Translations under genes and position numbers: made by a program | DNA from: Pseudomonas cremoris | Lineage (GTDB): Bacteria; Pseudomonadota; Gammaproteobacteria; Pseudomonadales; Pseudomonadaceae | Direction of reading: 5' to 3' | Assembly: GCF_014230465.1 (NCBI RefSeq) | Contig: NZ_JAAXCY010000005.1 | Coordinates: 372,001-436,000, forward strand | DNA length: 64,000 bases | The notes under the pieces: model-generated | Told to the model about the DNA's origin: nothing | Databases searched by the model: none | The model's input: the letters and a program-made list of their open reading frames with translations, nothing else | In this document: in pieces, positions 1-8,417 of the stretch | Layout of the letters: every line of letters begins with the position of its first letter | How positions within the stretch are numbered: position 1 is the first letter of the stretch

Positions 1-918
1 AAGGCGGAGGACTTTCTCAACGACTACATCGAGGTTCTACAAGCCCGGGCGGATCGCGGTGATGAGATAGACGGCTTGTCCACGGGTATTCCTGATTTGG
101 ACGAGAAGCTGCAAGGCCTCAAGCCTGGCCAACTGATCATCATCGCTGGCCGCCCGGCCATGGGCAAAACCACGCTCGCCATGAACATCGCATCTCACGC
201 CGCTATCCGTGATGGGAAAAGCGTGATGGCTTTCAGCCTGGAAATGGATAACACGGGCCTGATGGATCGCTTCATGGCGTCCGAAGGGCGAGTGCCGTTA
301 CAGCTGATCAAAAATGGCAAAGCCCCTAATACCCACGGCACCGAGCTGATGAGCGCCGCCGGCAAGCTCAAGAAGTCGAACCTGTTCCTGTCGGATCGCG
401 CGTCGATGTCAATGAATCGACTGCGCTCGGCCGCTCGCCGCCATAAGCGTCGGTATGGCTTGGACCTCATTGTCATCGACTACTTGCAATTGGTGGAGTC
501 CGACTCGCGCACTTCCAGTCGCGAGCAGGAAGTCAGCCACATGACACGCACTGCGAAGTTGATGGCCCGTGAGCTGGGCGTTCCGGTGATCCTGATCAGC
601 CAGCTCTCCCGTAAATGCGAGGAGCGCCCGAACAAGCGTCCGCTGTGTTCTGACCTGCGTGAATCCGGCGCCATTGAGCAGGACGCGGACATCATCCTGT
701 TCGTGTACCGCGACGAGGTCTACCACGAACACTCCGAAGCCAAAGGCATTGCCGAAATCATTATCGGCAAGGGCCGAGATATTGCCGGCGGCACCGTGCG
801 TGCTGCTTTTCACGGTCAGTACAGCCGATTCGAACAGCTTGCGGCTGGTTGGGTTGAGCCGACCAAACCCGAAAAGGTCAGCAGCCTGGCCGGTCGTTAC
901 AGAAAGGAAAAAAACTGA
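1..918 (+). CDS. dnaB: Replicative DNA helicase DnaB, phage type (5' partial)
   Basis: RecA-fold domain of a DnaB hexameric helicase, which unwinds DNA at a replication fork. The frame is open from base 1, so the N-terminal primase-interacting domain lies outside the window; the TTG at 76 is internal. Visible motifs are Walker A (GRPAMGKTT, bases about 148-174), the Walker B-like VIDYLQL (about 472-492), and the later ISQLSR and DLRESG segments. It overlaps the next small gene by one base and sits just before an integrase, so it is a phage replication gene and not the host dnaB. Family call is firm; phage origin is inferred from neighbours. Confidence 0.9.
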   Translation, partial: KAEDFLNDYIEVLQARADRGDEIDGLSTGIPDLDEKLQGLKPGQLIIIAGRPAMGKTTLAMNIASHAAIRDGKSVMAFSLEMDNTGLMDRFMASEGRVPLQLIKNGKAPNTHGTELMSAAGKLKKSNLFLSDRASMSMNRLRSAARRHKRRYGLDLIVIDYLQLVESDSRTSSREQEVSHMTRTAKLMARELGVPVILISQLSRKCEERPNKRPLCSDLRESGAIEQDADIILFVYRDEVYHEHSEAKGIAEIIIGKGRDIAGGTVRAAFHGQYSRFEQLAAGWVEPTKPEKVSSLAGRYRKEKN

Positions 919-1127
919 TGGCACCGATTCGCCTGGCCGTTCCGGTCCCGGCCAATTACCGCTATGCGGTGCATTGCTGCGGCTTCAAGTTGGACATGGA
1001 CGTCCTGCCTGACCATGCCGTGGCTTTGTTCGCTGATGAGGCCATGGCCAAGCGCTACGGCGATTGGATGTGGCCATCGACTTTTGAGGTCGTTGACCTA
1101 CTTGCCCGAAAGGAGGGCAACGTTTGA
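918..1127 (+). CDS. Small phage protein of unknown function
   Basis: Sixty-nine residues, starting in a TGATG overlap with the helicase gene and ending in a four-base overlap with the integrase start, so the three genes look translationally coupled. I recognise no domain. The protein has two adjacent cysteines near residue 20 and an acidic middle. The tight packing is the main evidence that it is a real gene. Confidence 0.65.
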   Translation: MAPIRLAVPVPANYRYAVHCCGFKLDMDVLPDHAVALFADEAMAKRYGDWMWPSTFEVVDLLARKEGNV

Positions 1128-2419
1128 ATACCCAAATCAAAACCCTGACAGTAAAACTGTCGGATGCCGAGATTGTGCGCAACGCCAAGCTCGAGCATGT
1201 GCGTGACCTGCGCGATGCCGGCCACCCTGCATTGCACTTTCGTTTCGCCAAGAACCGTGCGCGCGGCGCTTGGTATCTGCTCCACAAGCGGCAGTGGCAC
1301 CGTATCGGCGCCTTTCCCGATCTGAACACCAAGCAGGTGATCGCGGCGTTGCCGGCAGTGCGCCTGCGTGTGGCGGCGGATGGGGCGGCCAGCGTGTCGG
1401 GCTGGCTTACCGTCGGCGAGCTGCTCGACTGGTTCGGCGAGCGCATGGCCAAGTCACGGGCGCTGTCCGACAAGCGCCGCGCGGCCATCAAGTCTGCGAT
1501 CAGCTGCCAGCTAAAGCCGCGGCTGAATGATTTGCTGCTTAGCGATGTCAACGCCCAGGCCCTCGACCGGTTGCTGATGTGGCCGGTGCAGGCTGAGCTG
1601 TCGCTGTCGTATGTTCAGCAGCTGTTTCGTCTGCTTGCGATGGCCTTTCGTCAGGCGCGCAAGCTGGACCTGATCCCCGCCAACCCGATGGCCGAGCTGA
1701 AGTTCAGCAACTTCACGTCGGCGCGCATTCAGCCCAAGCCCGCCCGGCTGCGTGATGTGCAGGTGCCCGAGTTGGTGACGGTGCTGGCTGAGTGCTTCGA
1801 CAGCGCGCCAGGTGACGCCATGCTGGCCTTGATGATGCTGTGCCACGGCACCCGGATCGGTGAAACCCGCCAGGCGCGGTGGGCTGACGTTGCATTGCCT
1901 GAGTGTGAGTGGTTCCTGCCGGCGGAACACACCAAAAGCAAAACCGAGTTGCGCGTACCGCTGACTGATCAAGTGTGCGCACTGCTGCGCCGTTACCGTG
2001 ACCGCCAGACCGCCCAGGGCTACACAGGGGCTTTTCTGTTCCCATCGCGCCGTGGCAAGCCGCTGAGTGATAACCAAGCCAGTGCCGTGTTCACTCGGTT
2101 GGGGCAGGGCGCCTGGACAAGTCACGATCTGCGCAAGGTCGCCCGCACCGCCTGGACTGACCTCGGCGTCGACGGCCACATCGGCGAGATGTTGCTCAAC
2201 CACTCGCTGGGCAAGATCGCTTCCACCTACATCAACACCCAGGCCAAAGAGCAGCGCCGCCTGGCGTTGGTGAAGTGGCACGACTGGTTAGATGCGCGTG
2301 GCTTCAAGGCGATTCACGCGCAGACAGGCGTTAGATATGAAGATTCTCAAAACCTCGTAGACGCCTTGAACGGCGGGGCCTGCGAGCCAGAACCACAATT
2401 TGTTAAGGGCGAGGTTTGA
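1124..2419 (+). CDS. Tyrosine recombinase (phage integrase family)
   Basis: Site-specific recombinase of 431 residues. The catalytic set is visible: Arg244 (GTRIGE), Lys in TKSKTELR, His334/Arg337 (HDLRK), His360 (LLNHS) and the nucleophile Tyr369 (STYINT). The middle part resembles the SAM-like core-binding domain. The start is a TTG at 1124 chosen for the strong Shine-Dalgarno AGGAGGG at 1111-1117; the stop of the previous gene overlaps it. The gene lies inside the early/replication block and not beside an att site, so it may be a module-borne recombinase and not the one that integrated the element; no intact att pair is visible in this window. Confidence 0.9.
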   Translation: MNTQIKTLTVKLSDAEIVRNAKLEHVRDLRDAGHPALHFRFAKNRARGAWYLLHKRQWHRIGAFPDLNTKQVIAALPAVRLRVAADGAASVSGWLTVGELLDWFGERMAKSRALSDKRRAAIKSAISCQLKPRLNDLLLSDVNAQALDRLLMWPVQAELSLSYVQQLFRLLAMAFRQARKLDLIPANPMAELKFSNFTSARIQPKPARLRDVQVPELVTVLAECFDSAPGDAMLALMMLCHGTRIGETRQARWADVALPECEWFLPAEHTKSKTELRVPLTDQVCALLRRYRDRQTAQGYTGAFLFPSRRGKPLSDNQASAVFTRLGQGAWTSHDLRKVARTAWTDLGVDGHIGEMLLNHSLGKIASTYINTQAKEQRRLALVKWHDWLDARGFKAIHAQTGVRYEDSQNLVDALNGGACEPEPQFVKGEV

Positions 2420-2745
2420 AAATGATGAAAAAGAGTAGTGGCCCAGCATTCCGCACCGCACAGCTCGACCTTGCCAAGTGCCCTGCATGCGGTGGACGCG
2501 CGGTGATCAGTGGCGTCTTTCATAAGTTGGCCTGCGTGCAATGCAACGCATCGGGCTGGGTCGCCGCTGAATCTGGTGAGGCGTTGCCGCTAGAGGTGCT
2601 GGTGACGCAGCTGAGCATTCGGCTCCAGGCGGCTGACCATCAGATCGAACAATTGAAACGGCCGGCGTTGTTGGGCGGACCGGCAACCCAATACGACGAG
2701 AACAACCGCTTCGGCGCCGGCGGCACCAACTACACGGGGGATTGA
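2416..2745 (+). CDS. Small zinc-ribbon-like phage protein
   Basis: A 109-residue protein whose ATG overlaps the integrase stop (ATGA). It carries a CPACGG pair and, about 18 residues later, CVQC, the spacing of a zinc ribbon or Com-like finger, followed by a predicted helical stretch and a glycine-rich tail. Such proteins are common in Pseudomonas prophage early regions, but I cannot assign a role. Metal binding is inferred from the four cysteines only. Confidence 0.7.
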   Translation: MKMMKKSSGPAFRTAQLDLAKCPACGGRAVISGVFHKLACVQCNASGWVAAESGEALPLEVLVTQLSIRLQAADHQIEQLKRPALLGGPATQYDENNRFGAGGTNYTGD

Positions 2746-2748
2746 GCC

Positions 2749-3312
2749 ATGACTATGTACAAAGACGTGATGGGCACCCTTGTGCGAGTGCTGGCAGCGG
2801 ACAACATCGACAACAGCACCAAGCAGTCTTGGCAGAAGCTGATAGACGCCGACCTTCGCCAGGGCGGCAGCGGGAGCACGTTGTCCGTGCGCGACAAGTT
2901 CGATTACGACTGCTGCCTGTACGCGCTGCTGCATCGTCAACTCGATCCTGCGCAGTGGGATGTGCTGGTGGCCAAGTACTCTACGCACAAGGCAAACAAG
3001 GTCGGTGCCATCGGCAGGCTGGTCTCCCGCATGGTCTCTCCGGCCCCTCAGTTGTTCATCTACAAAGCCCTCACTGCATGGGCGATCCCGAAGCTCAAAG
3101 GTTTGCAGGTAGGAAAGCGTTCTACCGACATGATCGTGTTGCCTGCAGAGTTCTACGACATGAACACATGGGATCTTGCGGGTACTCCCGAGCGAACTCG
3201 CCGTAACTGGCGAGGCGGTATCTACAAGCGTTTGGAGCAACTTGAAGAGCAGGCCGTGATTCATGCGACCGAGATATTCGACAGCGAGCAAATCTTTGTA
3301 GATGCCGCTTGA
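2749..3312 (+). CDS. Phage protein of unknown function, possible late-gene regulator
   Basis: A 187-residue protein starting three bases after the previous stop, last gene of the early block and followed at once by two terminators. Its position is where lambdoid and P2-like Pseudomonas prophages keep a Q-type antiterminator or late regulator, and the C-terminal basic segment (RTRRNWRGGIYKRLEQL, about residues 147-163) could bind nucleic acid. No catalytic motif is visible. The regulatory role is positional inference only. Confidence 0.7.
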   Translation: MTMYKDVMGTLVRVLAADNIDNSTKQSWQKLIDADLRQGGSGSTLSVRDKFDYDCCLYALLHRQLDPAQWDVLVAKYSTHKANKVGAIGRLVSRMVSPAPQLFIYKALTAWAIPKLKGLQVGKRSTDMIVLPAEFYDMNTWDLAGTPERTRRNWRGGIYKRLEQLEEQAVIHATEIFDSEQIFVDAA

Positions 3313-3383
3313 CCTGTTGGCCGACTGGCCGTAAATTAAGCCCATCATGTCGATTTTACGCGTTATGAGCGACGACAAATAAA

Positions 3384-3408
3384 GCCCAGCCACCGCGCTG
3401 GGCTTTTT
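3384..3408 (+). terminator. Rho-independent terminator of the early block
   Basis: A seven-base stem GCCCAGC/GCTGGGC with a six-base loop and five Ts, 70 bases after the preceding stop. Confidence 0.8.
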
Positions 3409-3425
3409 GCTTTCAGAAGATCATT

Positions 3426-3452
3426 GAGCCTCGGCATTTGCCGGGGCTTTTT
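3426..3452 (+). terminator. Second terminator, repeated at 4508
   Basis: Stem AGCCTCGGC/GCCGGGGCT with loop ATTT and a T run. The hairpin and first Ts are base-for-base the same as those at 4508-4533, which flank the next two genes. Confidence 0.8.
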
Positions 3453-3526
3453 GTTGCTAGCCGTCTTTTGAGATTTGGATGATGTCTATATGATGGCCTC
3501 ACAGTCATCGCCTAGAAAGGAATCCA

Positions 3527-3889
3527 ATGCGGTCGTTATTTGCAAAAACTTTTGGCGGGTTGAGTGGCCCGGTGTACCTACGTCACTTTTTGTTCGGTGC
3601 TGTATTAGGGGCACTACTGGTCGCATTGGCGCTCAGCGGCAACCACAAGCCAAATTACGGGTTCATCGTTTTCGCTCTGATCAACACCGCGCTGTACCCA
3701 TACGCAAGGTTCGTTTATGAGAGCGTGGTAGGCTACATCGTTGGCAACAATCAGTTTTACTGGGAAACAAGAGCGTTCCTTTGGGCCAAGTGCTGCACGA
3801 TCCTTTTGTGCTTCATGTTTGCGATATTCGTCGCTCCTATTGGGCTAACCTATTTGTTCTTCCGTAACAGCAAGCGCTCGGCTATGTGA
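3527..3889 (+). CDS. Small multi-pass membrane protein, probable moron
   Basis: A 120-residue protein with three or four hydrophobic segments (about residues 20-38, 44-62, 65-75 and 90-112), so an inner-membrane protein. The ATG is preceded by AAGG at 3517. The gene stands alone between terminators. No family is recognised. A lysogenic-conversion (moron) role is suggested by this isolation, not by sequence. Confidence 0.65.
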   Translation: MRSLFAKTFGGLSGPVYLRHFLFGAVLGALLVALALSGNHKPNYGFIVFALINTALYPYARFVYESVVGYIVGNNQFYWETRAFLWAKCCTILLCFMFAIFVAPIGLTYLFFRNSKRSAM

Positions 3890-3982
3890 CGTTTGTCGAA
3901 AGCCCGGCCGTTGCGTCGAGCTTTTTGTTTGCTTTGAGTTGGTGTATAGATTGCTCATCAACCAAGTGGCAAGGAGCTATCA

Positions 3983-4465
3983 GTGTCAGACGAACAAGTG
4001 AAATCCCGAATCGACGCACTGCGAGAGCAGCTAAGTGATGATATTTACACCAAGACCAAATGGGAGGGGCGTCAAACTGACTGGCTTGTTCAGTGGTTTG
4101 CGGCATTTGTTAATGACGCAGAAGCAGAAGTATCAATTCCTGTGACATTCACGATTGGTGGAAATCTGGTCAGTGGAAATTTAATATCTGAGGCAGCTTA
4201 CTTTGAGAATTTGGCATCTAACTTTGCTATGGCGCTTCCTGACGTAGCTAAGGATGCCGGCAAAGAACTGATTATGGCACTCCAGCCCAAACTCACTGCT
4301 GATGAAGATGATCGGTTAGCCTGTCAATTTGTGCATCTGAAAAATGCTCAAGTGTTTACAGGTGCTTCGCAGCCAGTTCCTTCGATTGGCACCCTCTGGC
4401 GAGGAAAAATATCCAGCGTTGAAGGTTTCAGTCTCGGCTCACTTAGCGTAGCCAGTCAAAATTAA
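3983..4465 (+). CDS. Unknown 160-residue protein, weakly GvpU-like
   Basis: GTG start with AAGGAG at 3971-3976. The gene is clearly richer in AT than its neighbours. The central stretch (IPVTFTIGGNLVSG followed by LISEAAYFE) recalls the beta-strand core of the GvpU-like family seen in gas vesicle clusters, but no other gas vesicle gene is present, so a gas vesicle role is unlikely. It is a solitary cargo gene between two copies of the same terminator. Confidence 0.65.
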   Translation: MSDEQVKSRIDALREQLSDDIYTKTKWEGRQTDWLVQWFAAFVNDAEAEVSIPVTFTIGGNLVSGNLISEAAYFENLASNFAMALPDVAKDAGKELIMALQPKLTADEDDRLACQFVHLKNAQVFTGASQPVPSIGTLWRGKISSVEGFSLGSLSVASQN

Positions 4466-4507
4466 CAGCTAAAACTTCCCGCAAGCGCGGGGGAATTACC
4501 AATACCA

Positions 4508-4533
4508 AGCCTCGGCATTTGCCGGGGCTTTTT
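4508..4533 (+). terminator. Terminator, second copy
   Basis: Repeats the hairpin at 3426 exactly; a smaller CCCGC/GCGGG hairpin lies just upstream at about 4478. Confidence 0.8.
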
Positions 4534-4621
4534 CGTTTTCGGCTCCACCACACCCATCGCGCTGAGCTGGGAGTGCTGATGGGCCGGATCAAACGCGCTC
4601 CCCCTTAAGGGAGAAATCGAG

Positions 4622-4945
4622 ATGCCGAACATGCCTGAAAAGGATCCTGGCCTGTGGGCCGCAGTAATCGCCTGGTTGGTGATGCACCAGCCGCAGATCT
4701 ATGCAGCAGGCCTCTCCGTCGGCATTGCTGTGCTGCGAGTGATGTATGGCGGCGGTACTCGTCGCCAGATGTATCTGGAGGGAGCGTTGTGTGGCTTGGT
4801 TACGCTGTCGTTGGTGCCACTCCTTGAATGGATGGGCTTACCGCAGAGCATGGCCACATTCGCCGGCGGTGCTGTTGGTTTCCTCGGTGTAGAGAAGGTA
4901 CGCGGTTATTACGACCGTGCCGCTGCCCGGAAGGTTGAGGGCTGA
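4622..4945 (+). CDS. Phage holin, lambda family
   Basis: A 107-residue membrane protein with hydrophobic segments at about residues 12-50 and 62-88 and a charged tail (YYDRAAARK). The GGGTRRQMYLEGALCG loop fits the Phage_holin_3 (lambda-family) profile as I know it. Holins form the inner-membrane lesions that release endolysin at lysis. It is unusually far (about 3 kb) from the endolysin and spanins, but this is the usual place for this holin type, ahead of the terminase genes. Confidence 0.8.
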   Translation: MPNMPEKDPGLWAAVIAWLVMHQPQIYAAGLSVGIAVLRVMYGGGTRRQMYLEGALCGLVTLSLVPLLEWMGLPQSMATFAGGAVGFLGVEKVRGYYDRAAARKVEG

Positions 4946-5008
4946 TCAGCGCCACGTTTTCGAATGCGCCAAATCGTGGCGCGCAAATCAGCAAGGGAGG
5001 GTCGAGCG

Positions 5009-5266
5009 ATGCAGGTACTTGTAGTGGGTGAAGCAAAAGAGGTTTTGTGGGTGAAGACTGAGACCGGCGGTGTAGCAAGCCTCTCATACCGCCGGGATGG
5101 GACACTGGAGAAGATCATTACTGCGCTTGAGTCAGCGCTTTGTCAGGCTCGGGGTGAGGCTTCCCAGGCCGTGGTGGATAGTCACTCCGCTGTGTTGAGC
5201 GACGCTGCTGGTGCTCATGCGCGTAATGAGCAGTTTATTGTTTCGGCGCTAAGGATGGGGCGTTGA
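5009..5266 (+). CDS. Small phage protein of unknown function
   Basis: Eighty-five residues. The start at 5009 is preferred over 4964 because GGGAGG lies at 4995-5000. No domain recognised; the centre is an Ala/Glu-rich predicted helix. It sits between the holin and the packaging region. Its 3' end overlaps the convergent gene at 5235-5462. Confidence 0.55.
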   Translation: MQVLVVGEAKEVLWVKTETGGVASLSYRRDGTLEKIITALESALCQARGEASQAVVDSHSAVLSDAAGAHARNEQFIVSALRMGR

Positions 5267-5462
5267 CGGCGAAGATATTGGCCGTCGACTTTCTGACCTC
5301 TTCCAGGTCATCTCGGAAACCCTCAGGAAAGTGTTTCAGTTCCATATCGAGGAACGTGTGTGCTTGACGAACAACGTTCTGTTGACCGTTTTCATTGAGC
5401 GCTCTGATTAGAGAAATAAGCGCGAGTTGGGTTGCAAATGCTTCTGTGTTCAAGCTTTTCAT
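5235..5462 (-). CDS. Small convergent gene in the late block
   Basis: Seventy-five residues on the minus strand, against the direction of the phage genes. The start at 5462 has AAGGAC seven bases upstream; a longer start at 5564 lacks one. Composition (helical, mixed charge) looks like a real soluble protein but I recognise no family. The reverse orientation inside a late operon is typical of moron genes expressed from the lysogen. Confidence 0.55.
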   Translation of the reverse strand: MKSLNTEAFATQLALISLIRALNENGQQNVVRQAHTFLDMELKHFPEGFRDDLEEVRKSTANIFAVNAPSLAPKQ

Positions 5463-6004
5463 ATACGTCCTTGATGGTTTGGATGAACTCAGATCGATCT
5501 TAACCACTAGCGGCGGCATCTGCCACCAAGTGCCAGATACACCAGGCATTTGTAGCCGCTTCACTACAAGCAGAGCTATCAGCGGTCAGCGCATCTACAC
5601 AAAGAGCGGGGACTGATGCAAGTCATGCACCGAAATGGCGCGCCGCGGGCGTCCGGGGACCCTGGGGATTTTCGAGGGACACGGGGCATAGAACCCGCGG
5701 GAAAGCGTTAGCCACAGGGTTTGAAAGTTAGTTGACAGCGGTTGACAGGTTGACAGGATTTGCGTGTAAAAAATTCTCCACATCGGGAACACTATCAGTA
5801 ATCCGGAGGGCGGTATTTTCCACGCTCATCCCCCTTAAACACTGGTGTTAGCGTCCTTTTTTTGTGCAAGAGGATTTGACAGCGAGCGTCGAAAAAAACG
5901 ACAGGAAACCACCGAAAATCGCTGTCAACCTTGCCGGGTTAGTTGACAGAGTTAGTTGACAGGATTGGCTGACGAGGTCGACCTGGTTTCAAAAGGGAGG
6001 CCAC
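5463..6004. repeat. Gene-free region with GTTGACAG repeats upstream of the terminase
   Basis: About 540 bases without a convincing gene. GTTGACAG occurs at 5731, 5741, 5749, 5942 and 5955 on the plus strand and as CTGTCAAC at 5922. The repeats end 43 bases before the small-terminase start. In many phages the cos or pac site with terminase-binding repeats occupies this place, so these may be packaging sites; the clustering is observed, the role is inferred. Confidence 0.5.
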
Positions 6005-6589
6005 ATGACTTTTATGACTCGCAAGCAGTATGGCGAGATGAAGGGATGGTCCAGGCAGTATGTCGGGAAACTGATTCAGTCCAGGCGACTGGTCTTGAAC
6101 GAATCCGGATTAGTGGACGTTGGCGCGAGCGAAAAGCTGCTGTCTATGACCAGTGATCCAAGCAAGGCAGGTGTTGTTGCGCGTCACAAGCGCGAGCGCT
6201 CTCCCAAGGACGCGCCTACGGGCAGTACAGCAGTCGTTACATTGCCGAGCCTCGATGGCTCCGCAATGCTGCAAGTTGGTGATGAGCCTGACTTTCAGAA
6301 GTCTCGCGCTATGCGTGAGCATTATTTGGCTCTGCAAGAACAGGCTAACTTTCACCAGCAGCAGGGTTCGCTTGTTTTACGTAAGGCTGTGGAGGACGGC
6401 GCATATGGCGCGGGACGTCTGGTACGCGATCAGCTGCTTGGTATCGTCGCGCAACTAGCGCCGGAGTTGGCCGTTATGACCGACCCATGGAAAATTGAAA
6501 GACACTTGACGGCGGCCATCCGCCGCTCACTAGAAGACGCCGAACGAATTTCTTCAGCGGACCGAGAACACGCCCTGACTCCGAGTTGA
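6005..6589 (+). CDS. Phage DNA-packaging protein, Nu1-type small terminase subunit
   Basis: A 194-residue protein. The N-terminus (TRKQYGEMKGWSRQYVGKLI) reads as a winged-helix/MerR-like DNA-binding start as in lambda gpNu1, and the second half is a long predicted helix with a DAERISSADRE tail. It lies directly before the remains of a GpA-type large terminase, as Nu1 does. The reading frame is intact but its partner is destroyed. Start ATG at 6005 follows AGGGAGG. Confidence 0.7.
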   Translation: MTFMTRKQYGEMKGWSRQYVGKLIQSRRLVLNESGLVDVGASEKLLSMTSDPSKAGVVARHKRERSPKDAPTGSTAVVTLPSLDGSAMLQVGDEPDFQKSRAMREHYLALQEQANFHQQQGSLVLRKAVEDGAYGAGRLVRDQLLGIVAQLAPELAVMTDPWKIERHLTAAIRRSLEDAERISSADREHALTPS

Positions 6590-6593
6590 CCTT

Positions 6594-7460
6594 ATGCTAG
6601 CGGAACACCCTGACGGTACAGAACTGTATCGCGAGGCGTATTTCCGTGGCTTGCGCCCGGACCCGGACGTGTGGGTGGATGAGTGGGCTGATGAGTTCAT
6701 GCGTATTCGCGGCATGCTTTCGGAGCTGGATCCGGGCGACTGGAAGCCCGGCGACGCAGCGGAGTTCAAGTACGCGATCAGCGTCAGCTATTACAAGCTG
6801 GAAGTCGGTGGCGTGCGTATGTACGAAATCGACCCGGTTAACACGGTGCGCGTCATCAATGGCGTTGACCAACTCGCCGGCGTTCGCCGCGACAAGATCA
6901 AGGCCGACATGGTCACGATCAAGGACACGGACGGCAAGGCCAAGATCGAGGCCGACGCGGCGGCGGCCCGGGAAACGTCGAACGCCAAATGGAAGACGGC
7001 CACGGCGGGCATGGAGGCTTCCATGATCAGCTTCGGCGATGGGCTGCGGCCGCTGACCGACAAGGTCGCGGATGGCATGGGCAAAGTGGGTTATGCGCTG
7101 GCGGACCTGGCCAACAAGTACCAGCCAGTTACGGCAGTGATCGCCGGGGTAGCCGCCGGTGCCATAGCCCTGGGCGCGGCCATGAGCACGCTCAAGCTCG
7201 GCAAGGGTTTGCTCAACGTTGGGCGTGGCTCGCTGATGGGCAATCCGAATATTCCGCAAAAAGTGATCGTGACCAACCTTCCCGCCGGTGGCCTGGGTGG
7301 GCTGGATGGCGGTGTGGACGGTGGCGGCAAGAGCGGCAAGGGTGGTAGGGGCGGCAAGTTGAACGGCAAAGGTGGCTCGATGTTAAAGGGCGTCGCTGCG
7401 CTGGCAGTGGTTGAGGCCGGCTTTAAGATCAAAGACACCTACGACAACGCCACGAGCTGA
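6594..7460 (+). pseudogene. Chimeric deletion scar: terminase GpA start + tail tube end + tape measure middle
   Basis: One open frame of 288 codons made of three unrelated phage genes. Residues 1 to about 38 match the start of a GpA large terminase (GLRPDPDVWVDEWADEFM). Residues about 39-100 match the C-terminal half of a P2 FII-like tail tube protein (ELDPGDWKPGDAAEFKYA, YYKLEVGGVRMYEIDPVN, NGVDQLAGVRRD). The rest is the middle of a tail tape measure protein with a Gly-rich linker. The joins being in frame is probably chance. It cannot serve any of the three functions; at least two deletions removed the rest of the terminase and all head and most tail genes. Confidence 0.85.
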
Positions 7461-7831
7461 AGCTCATCAGCCTGGACAACACCGATGCGCCCGACGGGCT
7501 GCCGGCGGTTCACACCGACCGGCATATCTACCCCAACAAGACCGCTGCGGAACAAGCCGCCAAGGCTCGCCTGACAGCCTTCAATCGGTCCTCGGCAAGT
7601 GTTCGCCTTGAAATGCCTGGGCGTACTGATTTGTTTACCGAGCGATCAGTTAACGCCAGTGGCTTTAAGGCCGGCATTGACGGTGAGTACCTGGTCGACT
7701 CGGTGGAGCAGGTATTCACTCAGGCGGGCTGGTCGACCACCGTTGAGTGCAACGGCGGCAAGAAAGGTAAGGCCAAGGCCAAAAGCAAGAAGACGAAGAA
7801 ATCCAAGGAGGTCAAGGTTTTAGAGCTTTGA
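7451..7831 (+). pseudogene. C-terminal fragment of phage late control protein gpD
   Basis: A frame continuing directly from the tape-measure join but shifted by one base position. It reads as the last 126 residues of a P2 gpD-like protein (tail protein/late control D), with the recognisable RHIYPNKTAAEQAAKARL and GFKAGIDGEYLVDS stretches and a lysine-rich tail. The N-terminal two thirds are missing, so a third deletion joins tape measure to gpD. A hairpin terminator follows at 7866. Confidence 0.85.
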
Positions 7832-7865
7832 CGTCACCCCCTGAAACGCCCGCTTAACCACTTTG

Positions 7866-7890
7866 ACCGCCGCCGCTTGGCGGCTTTTTT
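7866..7890 (+). terminator. Terminator after gpD remnant
   Basis: CCGCCGCTTGGCGG hairpin followed by TTTTTTAT, 35 bases after the gpD stop. Confidence 0.7.
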
Positions 7891-7907
7891 ATGCCTGGAG
7901 AAAACTA

Positions 7908-8417
7908 ATGGCGCGACTTTCCGAATCACTCGCCGGCAGCCGTAACGTGCTGGCCTTCCTCGATATGCTCGGATGGAGTGAGGGCACGAGCATCTCACCG
8001 GCCACGGCTATGGACGGTTACGATGTGATCGTGACCGGCATCGACCGCAAACCCGAAGTGTTTAAGGACTTCACTGATCACCCTTTCGCCAAGGGGCGCG
8101 CATCGAAGGTCATCAATAGTAAGGGGCTGACCTCCAATGCATCTGGCCGCTATCAGCAGATGCTGAGGGACTGGCCGCACTACAAGGCCTTGCTAAAGCT
8201 GCCGGACTTCAGTCCGATCAGCCAGGACCTGTTGGCGCTGCAGCACATTCGCGAGTGCAGGGCATTGCCTGACGTGCTTGTCGGACGGATCGAGACGGCT
8301 ATCGCGAAGTGCCGGAACATCTGGGCCAGTCTACCGGGGGCCGGGTATGGCCAGCGCGAGCACCGGCTGGAGGATCTGCTGAAGCAGTACCGGCTGGCAG
8401 GCGGGGTGATGTCGTGA
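7908..8417 (+). CDS. Phage endolysin, lambda R-like lytic transglycosylase
   Basis: A 169-residue peptidoglycan hydrolase. The N-terminal RNVLAFLDMLGWSEGTS carries the catalytic glutamate environment of lambda R-type transglycosylases, and later HPFAKGRASKVI, SNASGRYQQM and SGRYQ-type residues fit the family. The start at 7908 follows CTGGAG at 7895; the upstream GTG at 7863 falls inside a terminator. It overlaps the Rz start by four bases. It appears intact, so the lysis cassette has outlived the structural genes. Confidence 0.85.
   Translation: MARLSESLAGSRNVLAFLDMLGWSEGTSISPATAMDGYDVIVTGIDRKPEVFKDFTDHPFAKGRASKVINSKGLTSNASGRYQQMLRDWPHYKALLKLPDFSPISQDLLALQHIRECRALPDVLVGRIETAIAKCRNIWASLPGAGYGQREHRLEDLLKQYRLAGGVMS

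Noticed and set aside
3983..4465. Gas vesicle gene cluster
   Set aside because: Only a weak resemblance of one protein to GvpU; no gvpA or other gvp gene in the window.
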